The notes under the pieces were generated by a model. The model worked only from the letters and a program-made list of their open reading frames with translations, did no database searches and was not told the DNA's origin. Below, piece after piece: positions 6,620 to 14,342 of a stretch of DNA of 14,611 nucleotides. How positions within the stretch are numbered: the stretch's first letter is position 1; every line of letters starts with the position of its first letter. The position numbers and the translations under genes are program-made. Source of the DNA: Christiangramia sp. (lineage in GTDB: Bacteria; Bacteroidota; Bacteroidia; Flavobacteriales; Flavobacteriaceae); assembly GCA_024635735.1 (NCBI GenBank), contig JAGXII010000159.1, forward strand, positions 1 through 14,611, written 5' to 3'.

Positions 6620-6637
6620 TAGGTAAGTTTTTACCTA
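6620..6637. repeat. Perfect inverted repeat in the gap before the exopolysaccharide module
   Basis: TAGGTAA-GTTT-TTACCTA is a 7-bp perfect stem with a 4-nt loop, 95 bp before the receiver gene. No T tract follows, so it is not a good terminator. It could be an operator for the module or the end of the upstream transcript. Confidence 0.35.
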
Positions 6638-6732
6638 CATGATATAGTAATTTCAAGATAAATAAACGGTGTACATCTATAAGAAGATTTGTTTCAGGTA
6701 TATTTATTATATTTTGCATGAAATAAATTAGA

Positions 6733-7089
6733 ATGAAAAAAGTCTTGGTAATTCAGGAAGATATAATCATAAAAAAAATTCTGGAAAGACTAGTTGGTTT
6801 AAATAACTATACAGCCAGAGCTATTAAATCTCTTGACGAGTTAAATATTGAAGACCAACAAACTAATTTTGACCTTATAATTACCGACATATTATTTGAA
6901 GGTATTGCTCCCCTTGAATTTGTTTCTCAGGTTCAGGAAATTATTCCACACAAGAAACTTCTAATAGTGACCAATATGGGACAGGATAAGATTAAGAAAG
7001 AAATATATGCACTTCAAGGTATAAGTGGTTTTTTTTCTGTTCCAATTGATCTTGATGAAATTGAAAAAATTATCCAGGCTTATAGATGA
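6733..7089 (+). CDS. Stand-alone receiver-like protein, degenerate
   Basis: A 118-residue single-domain CheY-like protein without an output domain. The acidic pocket (E9, D10), the phospho-acceptor position D52 (LIITDILFEG) and T80 are kept. The usual switch-region Lys before the cis-Pro is missing: the K-P-F site reads SVPID (V103-P104). The protein may therefore act as a pseudo-receiver, with altered or no phosphorylation, through protein contact. Its last codons overlap the ATG of the HEAT-repeat gene (ATGA overlap at 7086-7089), indicating translational coupling. It is the first gene of a three-gene operon ending in a glycosyltransferase, so a role in controlling polysaccharide synthesis is inferred. 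Confidence 0.8.
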   Translation: MKKVLVIQEDIIIKKILERLVGLNNYTARAIKSLDELNIEDQQTNFDLIITDILFEGIAPLEFVSQVQEIIPHKKLLIVTNMGQDKIKKEIYALQGISGFFSVPIDLDEIEKIIQAYR

Positions 7090-8135
7090 GCGAAGAAAAA
7101 TTCATATTTCTTATTGAGGTTGTAGCAGTTCTTATTGTTGCAGTATGGATTTCTATTGCTTCATCTCTGATTTATCGAAAAAGGCGTTTAAAAGTATTAA
7201 AGTATATTGAAGAAACTTTCGCTGATATAGTAAGCCGATATTTATATAATGATATTCAAAACCCTCTTACTCTTATTGAAATCCAGAGAACTTTAAGAAA
7301 AGCAGGAATTAAATCTCATAAAAAGGCTAATATTCAGTATTTAATTAATTTGATGATAAGGACTCAACGTACAATTCTGGGAACTAATCACAAGAAACTT
7401 AAAATGCTGTATGCGCAGATTCCTCCCTATAGAGTGTCTATTTCTAAAATCACAGGTTTTGGATGGTATCGCAAAGCTCAGGGAATTAGGGAGATTTATG
7501 AAATGGATCAATCTCAGTACCGGCACAATATCTTAAGATTCAGGAACCACAGGAACGTCTATGTTAGACGGGAAGCTCAAATCGCCCTGGTTGTTTTTTT
7601 AGGATGGGAATCACTTCGGTTTCTTCCGTATTTGAAAAGGGAAATTTCTTTATGGCAACAAATCAAGATTGTTGAAAAACTTTATGATCTGTATCCAACC
7701 CCTGAACTTCCATGGTTGAAAAAGGCCTATAAAACGGACAAGCTCTTCGGTAAGCAGTTGTTGATGAGGGGTATAAGGAAATATAAACTACAGGCTGAGG
7801 TAAACTTTATTATAGAAAATTTGAACCATCCAAATTATGAAGTTAGGGAAACGGCAATTTACTGCATCCAGACTTTTGTAATTTCAGATGAATGGATGGT
7901 GGAAGTAAAAGAAATATTCAGTATTCTTCCGGATGCTACACAACAGATGCAGTTATTGAAATATATTTTTAATAATTCTGAAATTGATCTTGATTTTTAT
8001 TTAAAACACCTCTATGCCAATAATGATGATTTAAAACTTAAAATCGCTGAAATTCTATGGAATAACGGTTACAAAGAAAAAGTACAGGAATTTTATTATC
8101 AGCAATATGCTAAAATCAATCCATATGTGGAATAG
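7086..8135 (+). CDS. Membrane-anchored HEAT-repeat protein
   Basis: A 349-residue protein with one N-terminal transmembrane helix (about 6-28) followed by a basic segment (YRKRRLKVLK), which predicts a cytosolic C-terminus. The rest is helical. From about 150 on, paired helices with HEAT/PBS-lyase-like features appear (for example HRNVYVRREAQIALVVFL and HPNYEVRETAIYCIQTF). HEAT proteins of this kind are scaffolds for protein-protein contacts. Its start overlaps the receiver gene by 4 bp and its end overlaps the glycosyltransferase frame, so the three should be made together. I infer a scaffold linking the receiver to the glycosyltransferase at the inner membrane; no enzymatic motif is seen. 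Confidence 0.75.
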   Translation: MSEEKFIFLIEVVAVLIVAVWISIASSLIYRKRRLKVLKYIEETFADIVSRYLYNDIQNPLTLIEIQRTLRKAGIKSHKKANIQYLINLMIRTQRTILGTNHKKLKMLYAQIPPYRVSISKITGFGWYRKAQGIREIYEMDQSQYRHNILRFRNHRNVYVRREAQIALVVFLGWESLRFLPYLKREISLWQQIKIVEKLYDLYPTPELPWLKKAYKTDKLFGKQLLMRGIRKYKLQAEVNFIIENLNHPNYEVRETAIYCIQTFVISDEWMVEVKEIFSILPDATQQMQLLKYIFNNSEIDLDFYLKHLYANNDDLKLKIAEILWNNGYKEKVQEFYYQQYAKINPYVE

Positions 8136-9576
8136 CGTTGAAGGTTTTTTTAGCAGTAATTATGTATATTGGGCAGCTAATTACTTCTTTTTTATTTATG
8201 GGGCTTTTCTGATGATCTTCTACTTTACAGGAGTAATTCTTGCCAATATTGCCATAAAAAAAAATAAACTTAAATCAAGTTTTCTTCAGGTGAGCGATAT
8301 TGTAAGCGCTACCGATATACCTTCGGTTACACTGGTGGCACCGGCCTTTAATGAAGGCCTTACTATCATCGAAAATGTAAAATCTCTTCTTTCTATTCAG
8401 TATCCGTATTATGAATTTATTTTGGTGAATGATGGGAGTACCGATGACTCTTTGGAAAAACTTATTAAAGAATTTGACCTTGAGAAGAAAGACGCAACCT
8501 TTATTATCCAGCCTATCACAACAGCTACAGTAAAATATATTTATAAAAGCAGGAATAAAAAATATACTCATTTAACGGTTATTGATAAAAATAATGGAGG
8601 CCGGGCCGATGCCCTTAATGCCGGAATTAATTTCACCACCACTGAACTGGTTATCTGTACAGATGCAGATTGTATCATTGAACAGAATGCATTGTTAAAA
8701 ATGGTACGCCCTTATCTGGAAGAACAGGAGAAAGAGATTATAGCATGTGGCGGAGGTATTGGTATTGCCAATGATTCGATCATTAAAAATGGTATTCTAA
8801 AAGAATTAAGGTTACCCGAAAATTTAGTTCCACTCATTCAGGTAGTAGAATATATAAGGGCTTTCCTATTAGGAAGAATGGCGTGGGGAGAAATTAATGG
8901 TTTGATGCTCGTTTCCGGAGCTTTTGGGATGTACCCCAGAAAACGTGTTATTGAAGTTGGAGGTTTTGATGCAAAAACTGTAGGAGAAGACCTTGAATTA
9001 TGCATAAGGTTAAGAACACACATGGAAAACCTTAAAGTACCTTATAAAGTAGTATATCTGCCAGAAACTTTATGCTGGACTGAGGGTCCTCCAGACCACA
9101 ACATTCTTATTAAACAACGGGACCGCTGGGCACGTGGTCTATGGGAGACAATGAGCATTCACAAAAAATTATTTCTCAATCCAAAATACCGGTTTATGGG
9201 AATTCTTTTCTATCCATACTGGCTATTTTTTGAGTTTGGTGCACCCATCATAGAATTTTTAGGATTGATTTGCATCATAGCCTTTAGTTTTCTGGGATGG
9301 ATCAATTGGCACTCAGCTATTCTGCTGTTCACGTTGGTATATCTTATAGGATGCCTTTTTTCAACAGCAGCGATTTTTATGTATGTGAAAAATTTTGACC
9401 ATTATAACAAGCCTAAACAAATTGTTGAATTACTTCTGGCAGCTTACCTCGAACCATTTTTATACCATCCGGTATTACTTTATGGACAAATGAAAGGTTA
9501 TTATAAAAAGCTTTTTGGTATTAAATCGGGTTGGGGTGTAATGACCAGAAAGGGCTTTAAAGTTTCGGATACCTAG
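8107..9576 (+). CDS. Processive family-2 glycosyltransferase, PgaC/cellulose-synthase-like membrane enzyme
   Basis: A 489-residue inner-membrane glycosyltransferase. One N-terminal transmembrane helix (about 24-50) is followed by a cytosolic GT-A domain. It carries VTLVAPAFNEG (74-84), D109 in LVNDGST, the TDAD metal/nucleotide motif (185-188), the catalytic base region GED (293-295) and the processive QRDRW motif (337-341). Three or four C-terminal hydrophobic segments follow (about 363-400, 403-427, 438-462). These are the hallmarks of polysaccharide synthases such as PgaC/IcaA, hyaluronan or cellulose synthase; the D-DxD-D-QxxRW set is complete, so it should be active. The sugar is not predictable. 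There is no PilZ domain. ATG 8107 overlaps the HEAT gene by 29 bp; ATG 8125 (MWNSVEG) is an alternative start. Its stop overlaps that of the convergent YaiO-like gene. Confidence 0.9.
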   Translation: MLKSIHMWNSVEGFFSSNYVYWAANYFFFIYGAFLMIFYFTGVILANIAIKKNKLKSSFLQVSDIVSATDIPSVTLVAPAFNEGLTIIENVKSLLSIQYPYYEFILVNDGSTDDSLEKLIKEFDLEKKDATFIIQPITTATVKYIYKSRNKKYTHLTVIDKNNGGRADALNAGINFTTTELVICTDADCIIEQNALLKMVRPYLEEQEKEIIACGGGIGIANDSIIKNGILKELRLPENLVPLIQVVEYIRAFLLGRMAWGEINGLMLVSGAFGMYPRKRVIEVGGFDAKTVGEDLELCIRLRTHMENLKVPYKVVYLPETLCWTEGPPDHNILIKQRDRWARGLWETMSIHKKLFLNPKYRFMGILFYPYWLFFEFGAPIIEFLGLICIIAFSFLGWINWHSAILLFTLVYLIGCLFSTAAIFMYVKNFDHYNKPKQIVELLLAAYLEPFLYHPVLLYGQMKGYYKKLFGIKSGWGVMTRKGFKVSDT

Positions 9577-10826
9577 AAGCGATAACGATAACTCACTCCT
9601 GCAAGGAATTGTTTCCCTTTATTATTTTGATCAATATCTTCAATTAAATAACCTCCGCTAATCTGGAAGACATGATGAATTCCTATCATCTTATTAAGTC
9701 CCAGATTCAAATAATAAGCATCCAAACCGGGGTTTTCCTGAACCTGCGTAAAGATGGTCTTTTCATCAGGAGAAATACCACTACCAATACGCCCGAAAAG
9801 ATAGTTATCGATATCTTTAAAATAATAGCGGATATTAAACTGATAGTTCTGTACCATTTGATTCATCCTTTTCGGGCCTATAAAAGATCTCAGGTTAAGG
9901 TAAAATTTTCCCGTATAGGTTGTAAGCCCAATTATTCCTGTAAAATAATCTTTGTCCCCAAAATGAAGTACTCTTCCCCCGGTTTCAGCTTCAAGGGTTT
10001 TAAGGAAATTAATAAAAACTGAGGCGCTTCCTCTAAAATCTGGATAGATATCACCATTGGAAAAGCCAGCGGTCAATTGAGCATAGACTTTATCACTAAA
10101 AACAGGATACGACTCTAGCTCATATAAATATCCCTGATCGTATGAACGATCAGTATAGAGTACTCTCCCAATTAATGCCGTACGGTTAAAATAATGAAGA
10201 TATTCTGCACTTATTGAATTCCAGGGATCATTACGGGAATAAGCTTGGTCGAAATGAATATATTGATAGTTGACCCCAATCTCGTCTGAAACGGTTCTTG
10301 TAAGTATATTCTGAAGCTGATATCTGAGGTCCTTATCTAAATCGCTATTTTGAAACAAATTCATCGCAATTTCCCTTGCTTCTTTGGGTTTACCTGCTTT
10401 TAGATACAATGAAGACTTCAATAGTTTCAAATGATTGGAGGGACTGATTTTTTTTCCCAGTTCTTCCAGGTATGCTAAACGTGCTTCTATTTCAGGATAC
10501 ATCATGGTTTGTCGTTCAGCCAGTTCCTGAACGCCTGGATATTCTGGAGCGTTTTGTAAAAGATAGAAAATATCATTTTCTGCTTTTTTAAAATCTTTTA
10601 CAGCCCAGGCGTTGCGGACCCTAAGTACCCGAATGTCATGATAATCTTTGGCAAGTTCAAGACCTCTATTGGTATATTTTAATGAAAGCTGATAGTTTTG
10701 ATTTTTATATAACTCAAGCGCTTTAAAGTATATACTATCAGTATTCGTATCATCGATTTCCTGAGAAAAAAGAGAAAAGCTTCCTAGGAAAATTAGACAA
10801 ATAAGAATAAATCGTTCAGTCGGCAT
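9573..10826 (-). CDS. YaiO-like TPR plus outer-membrane beta-barrel protein
   Basis: A 417-residue exported protein: signal peptide about 1-21 (ILICLIFLGSFSLFSQ), a periplasmic TPR-like helical region (about 28-175, with YFKALELYKNQNYQLSLKYTN and HLKLLKSSLYLKAGKPKEA), then a beta-barrel (about 180-417) of alternating aromatic/hydrophobic strands ending in YRYRF, with the C-terminal Phe expected for barrel insertion. The layout matches YaiO-family proteins and resembles PgaA or BcsC, in which periplasmic TPRs feed an outer-membrane polysaccharide pore. The gene is convergent with the glycosyltransferase and the stops overlap on CTAG (9573-9576), so it is expressed separately. I infer export of the polymer made by the glycosyltransferase; the barrel seems small for a full polymer pore, so a role as a modifier or partner is possible. 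Confidence 0.85.
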   Translation of the reverse strand: MPTERFILICLIFLGSFSLFSQEIDDTNTDSIYFKALELYKNQNYQLSLKYTNRGLELAKDYHDIRVLRVRNAWAVKDFKKAENDIFYLLQNAPEYPGVQELAERQTMMYPEIEARLAYLEELGKKISPSNHLKLLKSSLYLKAGKPKEAREIAMNLFQNSDLDKDLRYQLQNILTRTVSDEIGVNYQYIHFDQAYSRNDPWNSISAEYLHYFNRTALIGRVLYTDRSYDQGYLYELESYPVFSDKVYAQLTAGFSNGDIYPDFRGSASVFINFLKTLEAETGGRVLHFGDKDYFTGIIGLTTYTGKFYLNLRSFIGPKRMNQMVQNYQFNIRYYFKDIDNYLFGRIGSGISPDEKTIFTQVQENPGLDAYYLNLGLNKMIGIHHVFQISGGYLIEDIDQNNKGKQFLAGVSYRYRF

Positions 10827-10905
10827 AGGATATAGTAGATTAAATGAATTTCGGCTTAAATTTAAGAGAATATTTAATTGAAAAGAAAATACGTCTTAAT
10901 TTGAT

Positions 10906-11088
10906 TGTATATCCGTTTTTAGTCATAATAGTTATCTAGTCACCCTGTCCCGAAACTATCGCGATATTTCAGGGTCTCATTATCTAATTATCTAATTATC
11001 TAATGAGGATTTATAATATTTTAAGATTCTGAAACAAGTTCAGAATGATGCTCTTTATTAAATTAGGATACTTTACGGACAATCAATA
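10906..11088. repeat. MITE-like composite repeat, copy 1 (183 bp)
   Basis: This element recurs in the same orientation at 12056-12200. Shared blocks are TGTATATCCGTTTTTAGTCA and onwards at the left, a CACCCTG...CAGGGTCTCAT palindromic unit, a second palindrome TTCTGAA-ACAAG-TTCAGAA, and TACTTTACGGACAATCAATA at the right. The ends are imperfect inverted repeats (left TTGATTGTATATCCGT from 10901; right, reverse-complemented, TTGATTGTCCGT). Copy 1 carries extra internal material: a near-palindrome centred on TATCGCGATA and three tandem TATCTAAT units. No transposase is present. It fills almost the whole gap between the YaiO-like gene and the hydrolase. Confidence 0.75.
10981..11004. repeat. Tandem repeat, TATCTAAT x3
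   Basis: Three exact 8-bp units lie inside copy 1 of the composite repeat, absent from copy 2. Such a tract can vary in unit number by slippage. It lies 86 bp upstream of the hydrolase start at 11091. Confidence 0.75.
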
Positions 11089-11090
11089 AA

Positions 11091-12014
11091 TTGATACTTC
11101 AAACTAAAATTGTGAAAGTATACCTTCTTTTTATTTTAAGCATGATTCCAGTGAGTTTTTACTCTCAGAAATCTTGTATTGATTTTGGGGAATCTATCTT
11201 ATGTTATCAGAAATTTGGAACCGGAGATCCTGTTCTTGTTATCAATGGTGGTCCCGGGATGAGTAGCGAAGGTTTTATTCCTTTAGCAGAATTACTTTCT
11301 GAAAATAATACCACTATCATTTACGATCAAAGGGGAACGGGTGATTCAAAACTTAAAGTTTTAGACAGAACGACGATCACTATGGATGTGATGGTTGAAG
11401 ACATTGAAGTACTCAGGAAGAAGCTGGGTTATAAAAAATGGATTGTTCTTGGGCATTCTTTTGGTGGAATGCTTGCTTACGCCTATGCAGCTAAATATCC
11501 TGAGAGGCTAAGCGCGATGATCCAGTCTCATTCCGGAGGTATGGATCTGGACCTTTTAAATTCTTTAGATGTTACTTCAAGATTAAGCGAAGTACAAAGG
11601 GATTCTCTAAGCTACTATTCGGTTATTATAAGCCAGGGCGATACTTCCCATGCAACTGCTTTAAAAAGAGGAGAATTACTGGCGAATGCTTATTTATACA
11701 AAAAAAAACATCTGCCTCAAATCGCGGAAAGGCTCACCCAGGGAAATTCCCGGATAAACTCACTTTTATGGACCGATATGCGGCTGAATAAATTTGATAC
11801 CAAAACAGAGATGCAGGATTTTAATAAACCTGTTTTAATTTTACAGGGGAGAAATGAAGTCGCACCGGTGAGCGTTGCAGAAAAAGCTCATGAAGTTTTA
11901 CCAAATTCAAAATTAGTAATCATGGATAAATGTGGCCATTATGGCTGGCTGGAAAGGCCTGATATTTATCTTTCTGAAGTGCGGAAATTCTTAGCTAATA
12001 ATTCCGAAAATTAA
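11091..12014 (+). CDS. Exported alpha/beta hydrolase, proline iminopeptidase-like
   Basis: A 307-residue alpha/beta hydrolase (TTG start at 11091) or 300 residues from GTG 11112; the GTG start gives the cleaner signal peptide (KVYLLFILSMIPVSFYSQ). Motifs, numbered from the TTG: NGGPG (52-56, oxyanion region of the S33 peptidase group, usually HGGPG), YDQRGTGDS (78-86), nucleophile S123 in GHSFGG and H283 in KCGHYGWLERP. The catalytic acid position, normally Asp in a GRxD motif, is Glu (E256 in GRNEVAP). Activity as an aminopeptidase or esterase in the periplasm is likely, with substrate unknown. The gene starts two bases after repeat copy 1 and ends 41 bp before copy 2, so its leader and promoter must lie in repeat DNA. 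A strong terminator overlaps its stop. Confidence 0.85.
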   Translation: MILQTKIVKVYLLFILSMIPVSFYSQKSCIDFGESILCYQKFGTGDPVLVINGGPGMSSEGFIPLAELLSENNTTIIYDQRGTGDSKLKVLDRTTITMDVMVEDIEVLRKKLGYKKWIVLGHSFGGMLAYAYAAKYPERLSAMIQSHSGGMDLDLLNSLDVTSRLSEVQRDSLSYYSVIISQGDTSHATALKRGELLANAYLYKKKHLPQIAERLTQGNSRINSLLWTDMRLNKFDTKTEMQDFNKPVLILQGRNEVAPVSVAEKAHEVLPNSKLVIMDKCGHYGWLERPDIYLSEVRKFLANNSEN

Positions 12015-12040
12015 AAAGCCGCTCCTGGAAGCGGCTTTTT
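12013..12040. terminator. Intrinsic terminator overlapping the hydrolase stop, probably bidirectional
   Basis: AAAAAGCCGCT pairs perfectly with AGCGGCTTTTT around a 6-nt loop (CCTGGA). The stem begins inside the TAA stop codon of the hydrolase and ends in five T; the A tract on the other arm lets it act for the minus strand too, although the convergent peptidase gene ends 165 bp away beyond repeat copy 2. Confidence 0.9.
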
Positions 12041-12055
12041 AATTCTATTAATTAA

Positions 12056-12200
12056 TGTATATCCGTTTTTAGTCATAATAGTTATCTCGTCACCCTGAAT
12101 TTATTTTAGGGTCTCATTTTATAATGACGATTTTAAGATTCTGAAACAAGTTCAGAATGACGCACTTTATTAAATTATGATACTTTACGGACAATCAATA
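12056..12200. repeat. MITE-like composite repeat, copy 2 (145 bp)
   Basis: The second direct copy of the element at 10906-11088, with the same left and right blocks and both internal palindromes but without the TATCTAAT tandem and the TATCGCGATA core. It lies between the convergent hydrolase and M13 peptidase genes. TATTAATTA occurs just left (around 12047-12055) and again at the right edge (around 12199-12207), a possible target duplication that includes the peptidase stop codon. Confidence 0.75.
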
Positions 12201-12204
12201 TTAA

Positions 12205-14250
12205 TTACCATATTTTCACTCTTTCTTCTTCAGCAAGATATAAACTATCCTCCGGAGAAACATCAAAGGCTTCATAGAAAGCAGGTATATTTCTTACCAC
12301 CCCATTCACTCTGAATTTAGCCGGGGAGTGCGGATCTGTACTAATCTGGCGTCTTATAGCTTCATCGCGGGCCTTAAGTAACCATGCCTGTGCATAGCCA
12401 AGAAAAACACGTTGTTTTGCAGTAAATCCATCAAGTACAGGACCTTCTTCACCATCAAGAGACATTTGATAAGCCTTGTATGCGATACCAAGTCCGCCAA
12501 GATCTCCAATATTTTCACCTAATGTAAATTTTCCATTTACGTTCACGCTGTCTATAGCTTCAAACTTATCATACTGGCCAATTAAAGCCCCGGTTCGTTT
12601 TTCAAATTCTTCACGGTCTTTATCGGTCCACCAGTTACGCATAGTACCGCTACCATCAAATTTACTTCCCTGATCATCGAATCCATGACCAATTTCGTGG
12701 CCAATAACGGCTCCAATGGCTCCATAATTTACGGCATCTTCGGCTTCAAGATTAAAGAAAGGAGGTTGCAGGATCGCAGCAGGAAAAACAATCTCGTTTA
12801 AAGTAGGGTTGTAATAGGCATTTACGGTTTGAGGAGTCATTCCCCATTCATCTCTGTCTATAGGACCACCCAGTTTATCGATTTCTTCCTGATACTGAAA
12901 TTCCGAGGACCTTTTCAGGTTTCCATAAAGCTCGTCTTCAGAAATATTAAGATCAGAATAATCTTTCCATTTATTGGGATATCCAATCTTAGGATTGATC
13001 TTACTCAATTTATCAAGAGCCTGTTCCTTGGTTTCTTCACCCATCCAGTCCAGCTCGGTGATACTTTCCTTATATGCCTTTTTTAAATTCTCAACCATTT
13101 TTTCCATTCTCTGTTTAGCTTCAGGCGGGAAATGCTTTTCAACATATACTTTACCAACAACTTCTCCCAGATTATTATTAACAACGCCAACTCCTCTTCT
13201 CCATCTTTCGCGTTGTTCCTGGGTTCCACTTAGCTCCTTACTGTAGAAATTGAAATTCTGATCGTCCAGAGCAGTTGTTAACTGACTGGCTTTTGCATCC
13301 AGAAGACTCCATTTTAAATAAGTTTTCCACGTGTCTAAAGAATTAGATTCGATAATCTTGTTTAGATTCTTTGTGTAATCAACCATAGCAATCACAATAG
13401 AATCTCTGTCTATTTGCGCCTTGTTCAGGTAGGTAGAAAGGTCAAAGTCGGGAAGCAGTTTTGTGGCTTCCTCTTGTGAATAAACATTATAAAGGTTAGA
13501 AAGGTTTCTGGTGTTTTCTTTCTGCATGTGCTGTTGTGCAAGGCTTTTCTCCAGTGCCATAACAGTTTGAGCGGCTTTTTTGCCATTTTCCCATCCTGCC
13601 AGATCAAACATTTTTTCGATATGCTCTACATATTTAGCCCTGATCTCTTTAGAACGGGCATCAGTAGCTAGATAATATTCCCTATCAGGTAGTCCGAGTC
13701 CGCTTTGTGCCAGGTAAACGGTATATTGATCGGGGTTTTTGAAATCCTGATAAATAAAAGATCCCAGTGGAACATTGATACCATTCTTATTCGCATAGGC
13801 GAAATAGCCGGCAAGATCTTCAGGGCTGGAGATAGCATTTATTTTATCAAGATCTTCCATCATAGGAGAAGTTCCCAGTGAATCCCGTAAGTCCATATTC
13901 ATATAGGAAGCATAAAGATCACCCACTTTTTGTTCTGCAGAGCCTTCTTCGAAATCACCTTCCGCAGAATTAATGATAATTTCTTTAACGGCTTCTTCTG
14001 CTTTTTCGTGAACCATATAACCAACACCATAGCTGGCCTTATCGGCAGGGATTTCATTTTCTTCCATCCACTTGCCATTTACATATGCATTAAAATCATT
14101 GCCGGGACTAACCGTGGTGTCCATATTCTTAATAAGAATACCCGATTTTAATTCCTGATCATCAGCCGAAGCCATTTTTTTATCATTGTCGCACGCAATA
14201 ATGGCGGCAAGGCAGAGAACGCCAAATGACAGATTTATAAGGTTTTTCAT
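12205..14250 (-). CDS. pepO: M13 family zinc metallopeptidase lipoprotein (PepO/neprilysin-like)
   Basis: A 681-residue exported endopeptidase. The N-terminus is a lipoprotein signal with cysteine C20 (LAAIIAC-DNDKK), so it should be lipid-anchored to a membrane facing the periplasm or outside. The M13 N-terminal region contains DFNAYVNGKWMEENEIP. The catalytic core carries NAYYNPTLNEIVFPAAILQPP, the zinc site HEIGH (518-522) and the third ligand E579 in GENIGDLGG (579-583). The protein ends in VKIW, close to the family's conserved C-terminal Trp. All catalytic residues are present and the length is normal. It would cleave oligopeptides, perhaps for nutrition. Its stop lies directly against repeat copy 2, and it is divergent from the aldo/keto reductase gene. 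Confidence 0.95.
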   Translation of the reverse strand: MKNLINLSFGVLCLAAIIACDNDKKMASADDQELKSGILIKNMDTTVSPGNDFNAYVNGKWMEENEIPADKASYGVGYMVHEKAEEAVKEIIINSAEGDFEEGSAEQKVGDLYASYMNMDLRDSLGTSPMMEDLDKINAISSPEDLAGYFAYANKNGINVPLGSFIYQDFKNPDQYTVYLAQSGLGLPDREYYLATDARSKEIRAKYVEHIEKMFDLAGWENGKKAAQTVMALEKSLAQQHMQKENTRNLSNLYNVYSQEEATKLLPDFDLSTYLNKAQIDRDSIVIAMVDYTKNLNKIIESNSLDTWKTYLKWSLLDAKASQLTTALDDQNFNFYSKELSGTQEQRERWRRGVGVVNNNLGEVVGKVYVEKHFPPEAKQRMEKMVENLKKAYKESITELDWMGEETKEQALDKLSKINPKIGYPNKWKDYSDLNISEDELYGNLKRSSEFQYQEEIDKLGGPIDRDEWGMTPQTVNAYYNPTLNEIVFPAAILQPPFFNLEAEDAVNYGAIGAVIGHEIGHGFDDQGSKFDGSGTMRNWWTDKDREEFEKRTGALIGQYDKFEAIDSVNVNGKFTLGENIGDLGGLGIAYKAYQMSLDGEEGPVLDGFTAKQRVFLGYAQAWLLKARDEAIRRQISTDPHSPAKFRVNGVVRNIPAFYEAFDVSPEDSLYLAEEERVKIW

Positions 14251-14342
14251 AATTTAATTTTAAGATAGTATTAAAGGTTAGTAGTTTATTCTAAAGAATG
14301 TTACATTAAGGCCTAAAATAGTTAATTTTTTAATATGAATAC

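Noticed and set aside
9672..10022. 116-residue plus-strand ORF
   Set aside because: Opposite the YaiO-like barrel coding region; low-complexity shadow frame.
10981..11004. CRISPR-like array
   Set aside because: Three adjacent 8-bp units without spacers and no cas genes; simple tandem repeat.
10906..12200. Composite transposon carrying the hydrolase
   Set aside because: No transposase, and the flanking elements are 145-183 bp non-coding repeats; a MITE-like pair is the most that can be claimed.
12974..13246. Plus-strand ORFs within the M13 peptidase region
   Set aside because: Antisense to a gene with clear catalytic motifs; translations are Ser/Leu/Phe-rich shadows.
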